Origin: a virus | Virus record (IMG/VR): IMGVR_UViG_3300019884_000126 | Span: 1 to 43,660 of that record | Direction: 5' to 3' (one strand) | Length of the DNA stretch: 43,660 bases | Made by a program: the position numbers and the translations under genes | Shown: one piece after another, positions 1 to 7,899 of the stretch | Numbering within the stretch: position 1 is the stretch's first letter | How the letters are laid out: the number at the start of each line of letters is the position of its first letter | The notes under the pieces: generated by a model | The model's database searches: none | Seen by the model: only the letters and a program-made list of their open reading frames with translations | Told to the model about the DNA's origin: nothing

Positions 1-160
1 ATTAAAGTGATCTTATTCTGTAAGTGAAAGGAATTTAAATGCCAATCATTCAAAACTTTGATTTCTCAAAAAATAGACCAAGAAACAAAAAACCTAAATC
101 TCAGAATCTCAATCTCAATGAGAATCTCAAATCAAAAGATGAGAAATCTCGTAACGAAAA
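1..160. repeat. terminal direct repeat, left copy
   Basis: Bases 1-160 recur at 43501-43660. The only difference I find is C at 128 versus T at 43628. It falls in the third position of a leucine codon (CTC/CTT) of the first gene. The repeat covers the ribosome-binding site and start of gene 39-512, so it is a contig overlap of a circular or terminally redundant genome. The unit length is 43500 bases. Confidence 0.97.
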
Positions 161-512
161 ATCAAAACTCAAACAATTTTCACAAAATGAATTACTCATG
201 ATCAAAGAATCTCTAAAGTTTTTCCGAAAGATCTCGAACGACGAATCAATGATTCTTCAAACTTTTGGACTCACAAGTGAGCAATTCTTCATTATGAGTC
301 ATTCGATTTTTGATAAGATTTTTTGGAATATCGAATATCTCTCATCAAATGGATCAACTGTTTTAAATGAGTTAGATTCAAAAACTTTAGAAATTTCTCA
401 TTGGGAATCAAAACCACAATCTAATTACAAAAGAGAACCGACATTGATTGAGAAACTCCGTTTAATGTCAAAAACTGAGAGACTCAAGTATTGGGAGAAA
501 AATTCAAAATGA
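39..512 (+). CDS. hypothetical early protein, lysine-rich N-terminus
   Basis: A 157-residue protein I do not recognise. Residues 1-45 are a basic, low-complexity Asn/Lys/Ser/Glu segment that is probably disordered. Residues 45-100 look helical with aromatic positions, and the C-terminus is again basic. The start ATG follows AAAGGAA by seven bases. It is the first gene after the circle junction: the terminal repeat copy begins the same gene at 43539. The gene therefore follows 43238-43435 on the circular map and is probably in the early transcript from the promoter near 43140. Its stop overlaps the start of the next gene (ATGA), which suggests translational coupling. Confidence 0.75.
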   Translation: MPIIQNFDFSKNRPRNKKPKSQNLNLNENLKSKDEKSRNEKSKLKQFSQNELLMIKESLKFFRKISNDESMILQTFGLTSEQFFIMSHSIFDKIFWNIEYLSSNGSTVLNELDSKTLEISHWESKPQSNYKREPTLIEKLRLMSKTERLKYWEKNSK

Positions 513-1351
513 CTCAATCAAATCTCACTTCAAAAACTGAAAATGAAATCGAAGAAATCCCAATAATTCCATCAGAATGCTACATTACGAAAGATCATTC
601 ACTCTATTCAAAGATTGAAAATTTCCTAATCGGCGAATTACCAAATGCCTATCACGATATTCTCAAAGCGAGAATCTATAATGGGCAGGGATATCGAGAT
701 ATCAGAATATATCAATTAGTCGCTGATAAGTCATTTCTGTTTAAATTTCAGGAGACTCAGAAGTTTTTAAGTCCCGTTGAAATCTCAGTCTATTTGAGAG
801 AATTTCAAAATAGATCCATTCAGAATCTCCCGAAAGACAAATCTCATAAAGTAATAGGTTTGAATTTTATAACCGACTTGAATTGTGATACGCGATTAAT
901 TTCAACAGAAATTAAAGCTCATCTAACAGATGAGAAACTTGTTGAATTAGGTAATATTGGAATTCAGCAACAATCAGCAAAATTAATGTCTGAAAAGAGT
1001 TTCCAAGAACAGATGGAAGATCTGAAAATCATGGAAGCAATGGTTAATTTTGCCAGAGAACAAATTGGAAATCGGAAAGTTAGGGAACTCGATAAGATTA
1101 AAATCTCTCAGAATGAGAAATATGCACAAGAGAGACTTGATAAGGCGAATGGAATTAAAACCTCTAAATCTGGTAAAATACTCAAAGTTAAATCTCAAAC
1201 CAACTCAAATATCATCCAAAACCTAACTGCCAAATTTGGTTCATCAAAAGTTAACTATTGGACTAAAATCCTCAAACTAAATATTGAGAAAATTTCCATG
1301 GAAGAATTAGAACAGAGATCAAAACAGTTTGATCTAATTAATGAAATTTGA
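509..1351 (+). CDS. hypothetical protein, DNA-packaging-like or HTH-like, function unknown
   Basis: A 280-residue protein with no family I can name. I chose the ATG at 509 because it overlaps the previous stop (ATGA) and follows GGGAGAAA at 493-500. A TTG at 491 would add six residues. Residues 40-110 are compact and mixed, with an NAYHDILKARIYNGQGYRDIRI segment resembling helix-turn-helix 'repeat the cycle' regions of phage regulatory proteins. Residues 140-230 are strongly charged and probably coiled. The C-terminus is basic. Position between the first gene and the SNF2 helicase suggests an early role. The helix-turn-helix idea is only inference. Confidence 0.72.
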   Translation: MTQSNLTSKTENEIEEIPIIPSECYITKDHSLYSKIENFLIGELPNAYHDILKARIYNGQGYRDIRIYQLVADKSFLFKFQETQKFLSPVEISVYLREFQNRSIQNLPKDKSHKVIGLNFITDLNCDTRLISTEIKAHLTDEKLVELGNIGIQQQSAKLMSEKSFQEQMEDLKIMEAMVNFAREQIGNRKVRELDKIKISQNEKYAQERLDKANGIKTSKSGKILKVKSQTNSNIIQNLTAKFGSSKVNYWTKILKLNIEKISMEELEQRSKQFDLINEI

Positions 1352-1369
1352 AATCTCAAGTGAAATAAA

Positions 1370-3502
1370 ATGACAGATCCAAATCTAACTGAGAATCCCA
1401 CATCTTGGGAACTCATATATCAAAATGGAGTTAAACACATAAGATGTCTCGTGTGTGGTTCATTATCGCCAAATCAACTTTACATTGATTCATTATGGTG
1501 TCCATCATGTAAAGTTTATCATCCTCAAAGAATCCCAAATCAATTTAAATCAAAAGATGAAATCTCAAACTCAAAAGAAACCCAAAGTCAAAATTCTCAG
1601 AGAGAATTACATAACGAAACGACAGAGAAAAATCAATCGGGAGATTCAGGAGAAATTTCAAGATCCAATAATCTCAATAGAATGTCTAATAGGGATGTTT
1701 CTAATGGCCATGATTCTACTGTTAATAAATCTGAGAATCTTTTAAATAAATCTCATGAAGTGAGAGAGAATATAATCTACTGTGATCGTTGTTTAAATGA
1801 GATGAAACCGAATTACGTCGGTTCAAAGTATTACTCATGTCCGAATGGTCATTCGGCAATCATTTCAAACTTAATTCCAATTGAAGATAAATCAAAAGAT
1901 ATCAAGATTAAAAAATCCCGAAAGATTGAAACTCACTGTAAATTCTGTGGAAAAATTGCAGAGATCTCATTAGAGACAAATCTAGGTCCAAATAGAAAAC
2001 TTAGAAAATATACATGCGGACATTCTGAGTTAATTGATTTATTAGCACCACCAGAAGATAGAGATTCTCGATGGGTTAAGGCATTTCCATTTCAACAGGA
2101 GGGAGTGGAGTTTATTGAGAATTCCAATTATCAGGCACTCTTAGCCGATGAAATGGGTTTGGGTAAGACGATGCAAAGTTTATTTGCATTGAGATATAAT
2201 TATAATGAATTAACTCCAACATTAATAGTTTGTGAAGCGGCAAAAGTTTATGATTGGAAAGATGAATTTAATGAGTGGGTTATAAAAGATAACCCGAAAG
2301 AATTTGAAATCTACGAAGAGCCGCTAATTCATACATCGGGAACATTTGGATTATGTCCGGGTTTTAAAACTCACATCATAAGTATGGCGTTACTCCAGAA
2401 ACCTAAGGTTCTCAAATCAATCTTGGAATATGGATTCAAACTGGTAATTGTTGATGAATCGCACTCATTTAAAAATGAAGACTCAAAGAGAACATCTGCG
2501 ATTCAAAAGATCTGTCAATCAATAGATCACTACATATTTCTAAGTGGGACGCCCGTTATGAATAAGGTCGAAGAATTTTTCACAACATTAAATATTTTAA
2601 GACCGAGTCACTTTCCAAGTAAAAAATCTTTAATCGCCAAATGTGATCGAACTGACAGTGGTAAAATACTCGGAATCTCTAAGATCTATCGTGAAAGATT
2701 TTTTAAAATGACATCAGAATATATTCTCAGAAGAACCAAAAAAGATATTGGGATTCAATTACCTAAATTATTCATTCATGAGAAATTCGTTGAAGTAAAT
2801 GATTCAAAAGAACTTGTAGATGCCTATAATCGAGGACTGGATGATCTTGAAGAGATCTTAAATTCCAAAAAGTCAAATATGACTCAAGATATTCTAGGAA
2901 TTTTCTCAAATTTAAGACATATCACTGGACTCATGAAAGTTAATACGGTCGCCGCATATGTTGAAGAGTTTATGGAGTCAACTGAGGAAGATGGAAATAA
3001 AATTTGTGTGGGAATTCATCACAAACTTGTAGGTGAGTTCTTAATGAAACGGCTGAATAAATATAATCCAATTACAATATCTGACGAAGATGGACTTACA
3101 AAGGCAAATAAGATTGAGTCATTTAAAAAACCAGAGAATCGATTACTCATTGCCTCAATATTGGGAGCGGGTCAGGGTCTGAATATTCAATTCTGTAAGA
3201 ATTTCGTACAGGCAGAAAGACAGTGGAATCCGGCAAAAGAGAAACAGTTTTATGGACGATTTCACCGAATTGTTAAAGATGCGAATGGTAACGTAGTTAC
3301 AGAATTCACCGATGATGATGCAGTAATTGGCGATATTCTAAATGCAAAAGATACCCTAGACGAGTATTTTGATGCAGCAGTCAAATTAAAAGAACAAATA
3401 GTTAAAACAACTGAAGAGTCAGACTTTGAAACTGACACATCATTTATGATTGAACTGGCGAGAAAGATGGTTCAAGTCAGAATGAAGCATGGAATTGGGT
3501 AA
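1370..3502 (+). CDS. SNF2-family (superfamily 2) DNA helicase/translocase with N-terminal zinc ribbons
   Basis: A 710-residue protein. Three zinc-binding clusters come first: CLVC...CPSC (about 26-48), CDRC...CPNGH (about 140-162) and HCKFC...CGH (about 188-215). The ATPase core follows: Q-like FQQEGVEF, Walker A DEMGLGKT (about 258-265), DESH box (about 361), SGTP motif III (about 391), and the C-terminal lobe ending in QFYGRFHRI motif VI (about 627-635). This is the SNF2 order, so ATP-driven movement on double-stranded DNA is expected. Phages carry such proteins among replication and recombination genes, as here. The zinc ribbons probably add DNA or protein contacts. The ribosome-binding site is weak (AAGTGAAATAAA), so coupling to the upstream gene is likely. 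Confidence 0.93.
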   Translation: MTDPNLTENPTSWELIYQNGVKHIRCLVCGSLSPNQLYIDSLWCPSCKVYHPQRIPNQFKSKDEISNSKETQSQNSQRELHNETTEKNQSGDSGEISRSNNLNRMSNRDVSNGHDSTVNKSENLLNKSHEVRENIIYCDRCLNEMKPNYVGSKYYSCPNGHSAIISNLIPIEDKSKDIKIKKSRKIETHCKFCGKIAEISLETNLGPNRKLRKYTCGHSELIDLLAPPEDRDSRWVKAFPFQQEGVEFIENSNYQALLADEMGLGKTMQSLFALRYNYNELTPTLIVCEAAKVYDWKDEFNEWVIKDNPKEFEIYEEPLIHTSGTFGLCPGFKTHIISMALLQKPKVLKSILEYGFKLVIVDESHSFKNEDSKRTSAIQKICQSIDHYIFLSGTPVMNKVEEFFTTLNILRPSHFPSKKSLIAKCDRTDSGKILGISKIYRERFFKMTSEYILRRTKKDIGIQLPKLFIHEKFVEVNDSKELVDAYNRGLDDLEEILNSKKSNMTQDILGIFSNLRHITGLMKVNTVAAYVEEFMESTEEDGNKICVGIHHKLVGEFLMKRLNKYNPITISDEDGLTKANKIESFKKPENRLLIASILGAGQGLNIQFCKNFVQAERQWNPAKEKQFYGRFHRIVKDANGNVVTEFTDDDAVIGDILNAKDTLDEYFDAAVKLKEQIVKTTEESDFETDTSFMIELARKMVQVRMKHGIG

Positions 3503-3526
3503 CTCACGAAGTGAGAGAAACTTTCA

Positions 3527-3667
3527 ATGTACACTGAATTCCTATCAGCAATGATATTAAGTTTCATTGGGATATTCCTAGTATTCTCATTACTTACAGC
3601 GATTCTAGAAGGACTCTGCGATACTTTAGACTCAATTAAAAATTTATTTAGAAAAATAACGAAATGA
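3527..3667 (+). CDS. small membrane protein (46 aa)
   Basis: Short frame beginning MYTEFLSAM. Residues 6-30 form one strongly hydrophobic segment, followed by an acidic/basic tail ending IRKITK-like (FRKITK). Its stop overlaps the ATG of the next gene (ATGA at 3664-3667), and the next two genes are linked the same way. This is good support for a real translated gene despite its size. Function is unknown. It opens a group of membrane-anchored mini-proteins. Confidence 0.6.
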   Translation: MYTEFLSAMILSFIGIFLVFSLLTAILEGLCDTLDSIKNLFRKITK

Positions 3668-3750
3668 AAAACTTAATCGTAACACTCCCAATTATTTACG
3701 TAATGTTTAGAATTATTGATTCATTACTCGAAGGATCATTTTCAAAATGA
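3664..3750 (+). CDS. micro-membrane protein (28 aa)
   Basis: Starts MKNLIVTLPIIYVMF. It overlaps the upstream stop by four bases and its own stop overlaps the next ATG (ATGA at 3747-3750). One hydrophobic stretch (residues 4-17) precedes a short amphipathic tail. It may be a functional mini-protein, or a coupling cistron that carries ribosomes to the next gene. The overlaps on both sides are the main evidence. Confidence 0.5.
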   Translation: MKNLIVTLPIIYVMFRIIDSLLEGSFSK

Positions 3751-4022
3751 CCATTGAATTAAGAGACTTAGGAATAGTTACAGGGATTGGATTTGGATTA
3801 CTTACTTTTCAAACCACAGTAATTCTCTGGTCAGTTAATAGAGTTGAAAATTCTTTGAGAGAACTACTAAAATCCCAAATTAAAGGATTAGAAGATTTGA
3901 TGGATTCTAAAATTAAAAGATTAGAAGACCTTATAAATTCTAAAATTAATGGATTGGAAAATTTATTCAAATCAGAAATCAAGAGACTCGAAGATAAAAT
4001 TGAGACAAGGATACTAAAATAG
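3747..4022 (+). CDS. membrane-anchored coiled-coil protein with internal repeats (91 aa)
   Basis: Residues 8-31 form a transmembrane segment (GIVTGIGFGLLTFQTTVILW). Residues 32-91 are a charged coiled coil built of four copies of an 11-12-residue unit of the form K-S-x-I-K-x-L-E-D/N-L. The C-terminal end, KSEIKRLEDKIETRILK, is nearly the same as the end of the protein at 4244-4435, so the two are paralogues. The architecture suggests a membrane-tethered oligomer. Phage phi29 p16.7 has the same general plan and organises replication at the membrane, but no sequence relation is claimed. Confidence 0.72.
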   Translation: MTIELRDLGIVTGIGFGLLTFQTTVILWSVNRVENSLRELLKSQIKGLEDLMDSKIKRLEDLINSKINGLENLFKSEIKRLEDKIETRILK

Positions 4023-4217
4023 ATGACAACCTACAAATTCAAAATTCAAACCTACAATCTAAATGATCTCACAAGTTCAAAATATACGCCGTTTGCAACA
4101 ATTGAGTCATTTGAGAAAGGAGTCGTTTCAACAATCGTAAGTGCCTTAAATCAATTAGCAATTAAAAACGACGAAGGGATTCGATATGTATTCCTCGAAG
4201 ATAGGATACCAGCATGA
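4023..4217 (+). CDS. hypothetical small soluble protein (64 aa)
   Basis: The ATG follows the previous stop directly (TAG-ATG). The product begins MTTYKFKIQTYNL and has alternating strand-like and helical stretches (residues 30-48 helical) with no hydrophobic membrane segment. I do not recognise it. Its place between two related membrane coiled-coil genes suggests it belongs to the same translational unit. Confidence 0.62.
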   Translation: MTTYKFKIQTYNLNDLTSSKYTPFATIESFEKGVVSTIVSALNQLAIKNDEGIRYVFLEDRIPA

Positions 4218-4243
4218 AAATCCCAAATGAAAAGTAACTCACA

Positions 4244-4435
4244 ATGTCAAATGAACAATTGTACATTTTGTTAGGCGCACATGGATTCCAAATGTTAGTA
4301 ACTTTATGGCTAATAAACCATGTGGATAAATCTATAAATAAGAGAATTGATGATTTGAGAATAGCTTTAACAGATTTAATTAAGTCTGAAATTAAAAGAC
4401 TTGAAGATAAAATTGAAACTAAAATTTGGAAATAA
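4244..4435 (+). CDS. membrane-anchored coiled-coil protein, paralogue of the gene at 3747 (63 aa)
   Basis: Begins MSNEQLYILLG. Residues 6-26 are hydrophobic (one membrane span) and residues 28-63 are a charged coiled coil ending KSEIKRLEDKIETKIWK. This tail matches the C-terminus of the 3747-4022 product almost residue for residue. The MSNEQL start is shared with the product at 15827-16021. It therefore links the group of similar mini-proteins scattered in this arm. The ribosome-binding site is weak. Confidence 0.7.
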   Translation: MSNEQLYILLGAHGFQMLVTLWLINHVDKSINKRIDDLRIALTDLIKSEIKRLEDKIETKIWK

Positions 4436-4440
4436 AACAC

Positions 4441-5121
4441 ATGTCAAATTTAAACTCAAACCCAGATGAAAAGATCATTGAGAAAATTAAAAAACTCTTA
4501 GAGTTAACCACTTCAGATAATGAAAATGAGGCATCTCATGCAATGGAGACTGCAAAGAGATTGATGCTCAAATACTCACTCAATGAGACTAATTTCCTAG
4601 AAACTAACTCAGTACCGGAAATTATTGAGTCTCAGTATTCATCATCATATTTTCAAAAACCTGGTCTTAAAGAATCAATGCCACGCATTTTAGCAGTAAT
4701 TGCGCCAATATTTGGGTGTCAGGCGTTTGTTCGAGTAGATATTAGTGGATTCAAGAGTTATCATTTATTAGGATTCAAAACTAATATTGAAATTACAAAA
4801 TTCGCACTTGATTCACTACTCGCACAAGGAAACATTGATGCCCGCCGAGAATATCGAAAGTTTCGTACGGTAACTTTTGGTCTAAGTTTTTGGAGGGGAT
4901 TTGCCGACGGCCTCAAAGTGAAATTCGCTAAAGAAAAATCAAATGAAATTGGTTTGGAACTCTACGATAAGGTCAAAGAGAAATTAGATTCTATTACAAC
5001 GGGAACTATTGATACGGCAAAAGAGGATGGAGTGGCACGAGAATCAGGATTTCAAAGTGGAATCTCATCTCAAATAAGATCTGGTATTAATACATCTAAT
5101 TCAGGGAAACTATTAAACTGA
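4441..5121 (+). CDS. DUF2786-family protein
   Basis: A 226-residue protein from the ATG at 4441. An in-frame ATG at 4426 lies inside the previous gene, and GGAA at 4428 fits the later start. Residues 9-47 match the DUF2786 pattern: EKIIEKIKKLLELTTS then NEASHAMETAKRLMLKY. The rest (60-190) is a mixed domain of the kind that usually follows DUF2786 in phage and bacterial proteins, here with GFKTNIEITKFALDSL and a charged helix. The biochemical role of the family is not known. It ends in TGATG with the next gene. Confidence 0.85.
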   Translation: MSNLNSNPDEKIIEKIKKLLELTTSDNENEASHAMETAKRLMLKYSLNETNFLETNSVPEIIESQYSSSYFQKPGLKESMPRILAVIAPIFGCQAFVRVDISGFKSYHLLGFKTNIEITKFALDSLLAQGNIDARREYRKFRTVTFGLSFWRGFADGLKVKFAKEKSNEIGLELYDKVKEKLDSITTGTIDTAKEDGVARESGFQSGISSQIRSGINTSNSGKLLN

Positions 5122-5369
5122 TGACTATGAACATCTTACAACAATACATTGAAAGTCTACATGAAGCACTTCTCAGTAAAAATGATGAAAAACTGAAAGT
5201 TCACATGAGAAAATGGCAAATTAAAATTCCTGAATCTGATGAAATATTCCAAATAATGAAACATAAATCCATAACTGCCAGAGTAGATTTACCAGAAGAA
5301 ATGAGACGAGAGAGTAAAAAATGGCTTTTTGAAAGAAAATATGAATCATTTGATGATGGAGATGTTTAA
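5121..5369 (+). CDS. hypothetical protein (82 aa)
   Basis: Starts at an ATG sharing one base with the upstream stop (TGATG), so translation is probably coupled. The product is mostly helical and charged, with EEMRRESKKW near the end and an acidic DDGDV tail. It has no membrane segment and no cysteines. I do not recognise it. Confidence 0.62.
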   Translation: MTMNILQQYIESLHEALLSKNDEKLKVHMRKWQIKIPESDEIFQIMKHKSITARVDLPEEMRRESKKWLFERKYESFDDGDV

Positions 5370-5371
5370 AA

Positions 5372-5545
5372 ATGACCTACAGAATCGGCAAAGATTCTCC
5401 TTCTGAAAAGAGTAATGAGCTACCATTCATTAAATGTCTAATCTGTTTGAAGAAATCCTACTACCAAAAAGACATTGAGAATAAGTATTGTGGATTTTGT
5501 CATAAGTTTCATCAAGATTTAAATCAAGGAGAATCTCAGACGTGA
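5372..5545 (+). CDS. zinc-ribbon mini-protein (57 aa)
   Basis: Two CxxC pairs, KCLIC (about 21-25) and YCGFC (about 39-43), followed by HKFH, give a classic zinc-ribbon spacing. It starts two bases after the previous stop and its stop overlaps the GTG start of the next gene (GTGA at 5542-5545). Similar small zinc ribbons occur at 6992 and 11102. They probably act in nucleic-acid or protein binding, but no specific role can be read. Confidence 0.68.
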   Translation: MTYRIGKDSPSEKSNELPFIKCLICLKKSYYQKDIENKYCGFCHKFHQDLNQGESQT

Positions 5546-5814
5546 ATTTCAAAATTGACAACGAAGTTCTCATTGATTTTATCGAAAAGTTTGAATTAGA
5601 TGCGACAAGCGATTTCAAGAAGTCAAAGAATCTAAGTGAATTGCTAATTCAAACTAAAATCCTCAATCCACGAATCGCAATTTGGTTGGAAATGGGAATT
5701 AATGAGTTTCAAATATGTCCACATTTTGGACTGGGATTCATGTTTGCACTCAAATTAATGGCACTTCAAATTGAGAAAGATTCACTCATTCCGAGAGAGA
5801 ATCAAACAAATTAA
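5542..5814 (+). CDS. hypothetical protein with GTG start (90 aa)
   Basis: The GTG at 5542 overlaps the previous stop (GTGA). An AAGGAGAATC sequence about 12 bases upstream could serve as the ribosome-binding site. The product is helical, with ICPHFGLGFMFALKLMALQIEK near the C-terminus (residues 57-79), a mildly hydrophobic amphipathic stretch. I recognise no domain. It directly precedes the PD-(D/E)XK nuclease gene. Confidence 0.62.
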   Translation: MNFKIDNEVLIDFIEKFELDATSDFKKSKNLSELLIQTKILNPRIAIWLEMGINEFQICPHFGLGFMFALKLMALQIEKDSLIPRENQTN

Positions 5815-5819
5815 CTCAA

Positions 5820-6716
5820 ATGATAAACGAATCTCAATTCAAAATTCAAAATCAACTTAAATCTCATGAAGTGAAAGGTTTCAAAAAACGAACCAAACTA
5901 ACATTAATTCTCAATTCACATTCACTAAGTTACTACCAGAAATGCGAGAAACTCTATGAGTATACGACGATTAGAAACTTGGAACAAATTGAAGAAATTT
6001 ATCCGTTTACTCGGGGTTCTCTCATAAGCAAAATCTTAGAGTTATGGTATCGGGCGAAGAAACTCTCATACAGTAAAGAGAGACTCGAAGATCTCGAATT
6101 TAAACTCTATAAGATAGTTTTTAGATCAAAATCACTTAAAGAGGATGACCGAACATTAATAAGTGCCAGATTACAGGAGTACTTTGAGAAATATCGACTC
6201 GAGACTTACAAAGTGATTGCCGTCGAAAAAGGCTTCAGTAAAATACTGTACGAAGATGACTATGTTTTGTACATTTATGAGGGTAAGCCAGATTTAGTGG
6301 TCGATTTTGGACCTAATCTAGGAATTGGACCCATTGATCACAAATCAGAATCGAGAAGGAATGATATTTATCCATTCAATAATCAAATACTCGGTTATTG
6401 TTGGTCAATGGATTCAAAGATCGGCATGTATAACTACATTGGACTTCAAAATGATGACCAGAATGGAAAAGTTCTACGGCGAGAGACACTCACATTCTCA
6501 GAAAATCAAATTAATCAGTGGCGAGATGATACAATTCAGTGGTTTCATCGGATCTTACGATCATTAAACTCAAAAAATTATCTAAGATCATGGAATTGTC
6601 AGGGAGTTTATGGAGTTTGTTCATTCAGTAAGGTTTGCGAAATGCCGACTGAAAATGGTAAACTAGTTAAAATTAAGAACCTATTTAAAGAACGGGAGCC
6701 TTATAGATCGTGGTAA
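5820..6716 (+). CDS. PD-(D/E)XK nuclease, RecB/Cas4-like, with probable Fe-S cluster
   Basis: A 298-residue protein. The nuclease core shows E136 (VEKGF), GKPD with D158, then PIDHKS with D173 and K175, and the Q189-x3-Y193 helix typical of RecB-family nucleases. C42 near the N-terminus (YQKCEKLY) pairs with C260, C267 and C273 near the C-terminus (NC...GVC...KVC). This is the split layout of a 4Fe-4S cluster as in AddB and Cas4, although the spacing C-x6-C-x5-C differs from the usual C-x2-C. An exonuclease acting in replication or recombination is expected, together with the P-loop ATPase at 8138 and the DUF669 protein at 10122. No Cas genes are nearby. Confidence 0.88.
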   Translation: MINESQFKIQNQLKSHEVKGFKKRTKLTLILNSHSLSYYQKCEKLYEYTTIRNLEQIEEIYPFTRGSLISKILELWYRAKKLSYSKERLEDLEFKLYKIVFRSKSLKEDDRTLISARLQEYFEKYRLETYKVIAVEKGFSKILYEDDYVLYIYEGKPDLVVDFGPNLGIGPIDHKSESRRNDIYPFNNQILGYCWSMDSKIGMYNYIGLQNDDQNGKVLRRETLTFSENQINQWRDDTIQWFHRILRSLNSKNYLRSWNCQGVYGVCSFSKVCEMPTENGKLVKIKNLFKEREPYRSW

Positions 6717-6871
6717 GTTTATTACAAGCTACAGTAAGTTTCACAATAGAATCAGATAAAGCTACTGAAGAAATTCAAAAATTTCTCGAATGGTATATTA
6801 ATGAAGCCTGTTCAAAACTTGAAGATGTTGGAATGGATGTAACCTACAATTTAAATGTGAAAGAGCTTTGA
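6710..6871 (+). CDS. hypothetical small protein, GTG start (53 aa)
   Basis: Frame begins at GTG 6710, overlapping the end of the nuclease gene by seven bases, with GGGAG about 12 bases upstream. The product is acidic and helical (SDKATEEIQKFLEWY) and ends NLNVKEL. It has no membrane segment. The overlap and the otherwise unfilled 270 bases support it, but the start is not certain. Confidence 0.45.
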   Translation: MVSLLQATVSFTIESDKATEEIQKFLEWYINEACSKLEDVGMDVTYNLNVKEL

Positions 6872-6873
6872 AA

Positions 6874-6987
6874 ATGACTAATGACACACTAACAATTCTC
6901 GGAGCTAATACACTTTACACAATAATATTGATGATTTATATCAATTTAAAGATTAAATCAATCTCTGAGATTAAAAAGATTGAGTAA
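6874..6987 (+). CDS. micro-membrane protein (37 aa)
   Basis: Starts MTNDTLTILGANTLY. Residues 8-25 are hydrophobic, then a short lysine/glutamate helix follows (IKSISEIKKIE). This is the shortest member of the membrane-plus-charged-helix pattern seen at 3747, 4244, 7900, 9000 and 15827. It lies in a compact run with its neighbours (2-4 base gaps). Confidence 0.55.
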   Translation: MTNDTLTILGANTLYTIILMIYINLKIKSISEIKKIE

Positions 6988-6991
6988 ATAG

Positions 6992-7321
6992 ATGCCAGTC
7001 TTAGACCATCTCCACACATACGAACGGATAAAAGATAGGCCAGAATATTTTAAATGTATTCATCCTCTCTGTTATCACTTCATTCATAAAGATCTCTTAG
7101 AACTTAAAAAAGCGATGTGCCGTTGCGGAGATTCATTCATTTTAAATCGAGAGGAGTTAAAAAAGAAATCACCGAAATGTTCCAATTGCATTAAAACAAG
7201 AAATCGCAAATCAAATTCATCTCTGAGAACAGAAGAAATCGCAGGAGTTATCGAAGATCTAATTGCTGAAACGCCATCATCTACGGCGAAAGATGAAAAT
7301 GATAAATCTTATGAGCTTTGA
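6992..7321 (+). CDS. zinc-binding protein (109 aa)
   Basis: The cysteine and histidine clusters are CIHPLCYHF (about 22-30), MCRCG (about 42-46) and KCSNC (about 62-66). They are consistent with one or two zinc sites. The basic stretch KTRNRKSNSS and an acidic C-terminal tail follow. I cannot assign a family. It is the second of three small zinc proteins in the early arm, which makes roles in DNA or RNA polymerase binding plausible but unproven. Confidence 0.68.
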   Translation: MPVLDHLHTYERIKDRPEYFKCIHPLCYHFIHKDLLELKKAMCRCGDSFILNREELKKKSPKCSNCIKTRNRKSNSSLRTEEIAGVIEDLIAETPSSTAKDENDKSYEL

Positions 7322-7344
7322 TAAATCTAATTAAGGAAAATTAA

Positions 7345-7653
7345 ATGGAAAATGAAACAACATTTTTGGTCAATGGAATAGTCTCAAGTAGAGATAAACA
7401 ACCTTATCTGCAATTATCAAATGCAGATAGAATGATAGCACAATTAACAATGTCACAAGCGAGACAAATAGCCCAAGATATATTAATAATGTGCAGTCGT
7501 ACAGAAGCTGATGCAATGGTTATGGAATTTTTCAGTAATTTAGCCACAGATAAAGATGAAGCACTTCAATTAAGTGCAGTTTTTATGCAGAAATTCCGAG
7601 ATTATCGAGCAAATTTAGATGATGAACAAATTAAACATAATCATCGAGGTTAA
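7345..7653 (+). CDS. conserved-type phage hypothetical protein (102 aa)
   Basis: Has a good ribosome-binding site (AAGGAAA, seven bases before ATG). The sequence runs GIVSSRDKQPYLQL, then LTMSQARQIAQDIL and CSRTEADAMVMEFF, a helix pattern I have seen in many phage proteins of unknown function that lie near replication genes. It has no membrane segment. The TAAAACAT motif sits just downstream of its stop, at 7657. Confidence 0.7.
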   Translation: MENETTFLVNGIVSSRDKQPYLQLSNADRMIAQLTMSQARQIAQDILIMCSRTEADAMVMEFFSNLATDKDEALQLSAVFMQKFRDYRANLDDEQIKHNHRG

Positions 7654-7686
7654 AATTAAAACATAATTAAAGGAATTATTAAAATC

Positions 7687-7899
7687 ATGAACAAACGAAT
7701 GTACAATCTCGAAATTAACAATCAAGTATTTGAAATTGCCTACACAGATGACCAAATGAGATCATTTGTCAATCAATTCAAAAGATACATTGAATTGGAA
7801 ACTGGAAAAACTGATAATGCAGTAGGAACTCACACTGAATCAGTTGATGATGCACCAGATGATCAGGGTCATACAGGATTTAAGGGAAATCTTAAATAA
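7687..7899 (+). CDS. hypothetical small acidic protein (70 aa)
   Basis: Preceded by AAAGGAAT. The N-terminal half looks structured (MYNLEINNQVFEIAYTDDQM), and the C-terminal half is acidic and disordered (SVDDAPDDQGHTG). It ends directly against the ATG of the next gene. It is not recognised. Confidence 0.62.
   Translation: MNKRMYNLEINNQVFEIAYTDDQMRSFVNQFKRYIELETGKTDNAVGTHTESVDDAPDDQGHTGFKGNLK

Noticed and set aside
983-1198. minus-strand frame inside the second gene
   Set aside because: No ribosome-binding site and opposite to a well-supported plus-strand gene.
5820-6716. CRISPR-associated Cas4
   Set aside because: The nuclease fold and cysteines fit Cas4 only loosely, and there is no repeat-spacer array, Cas1 or Cas2 in the window.
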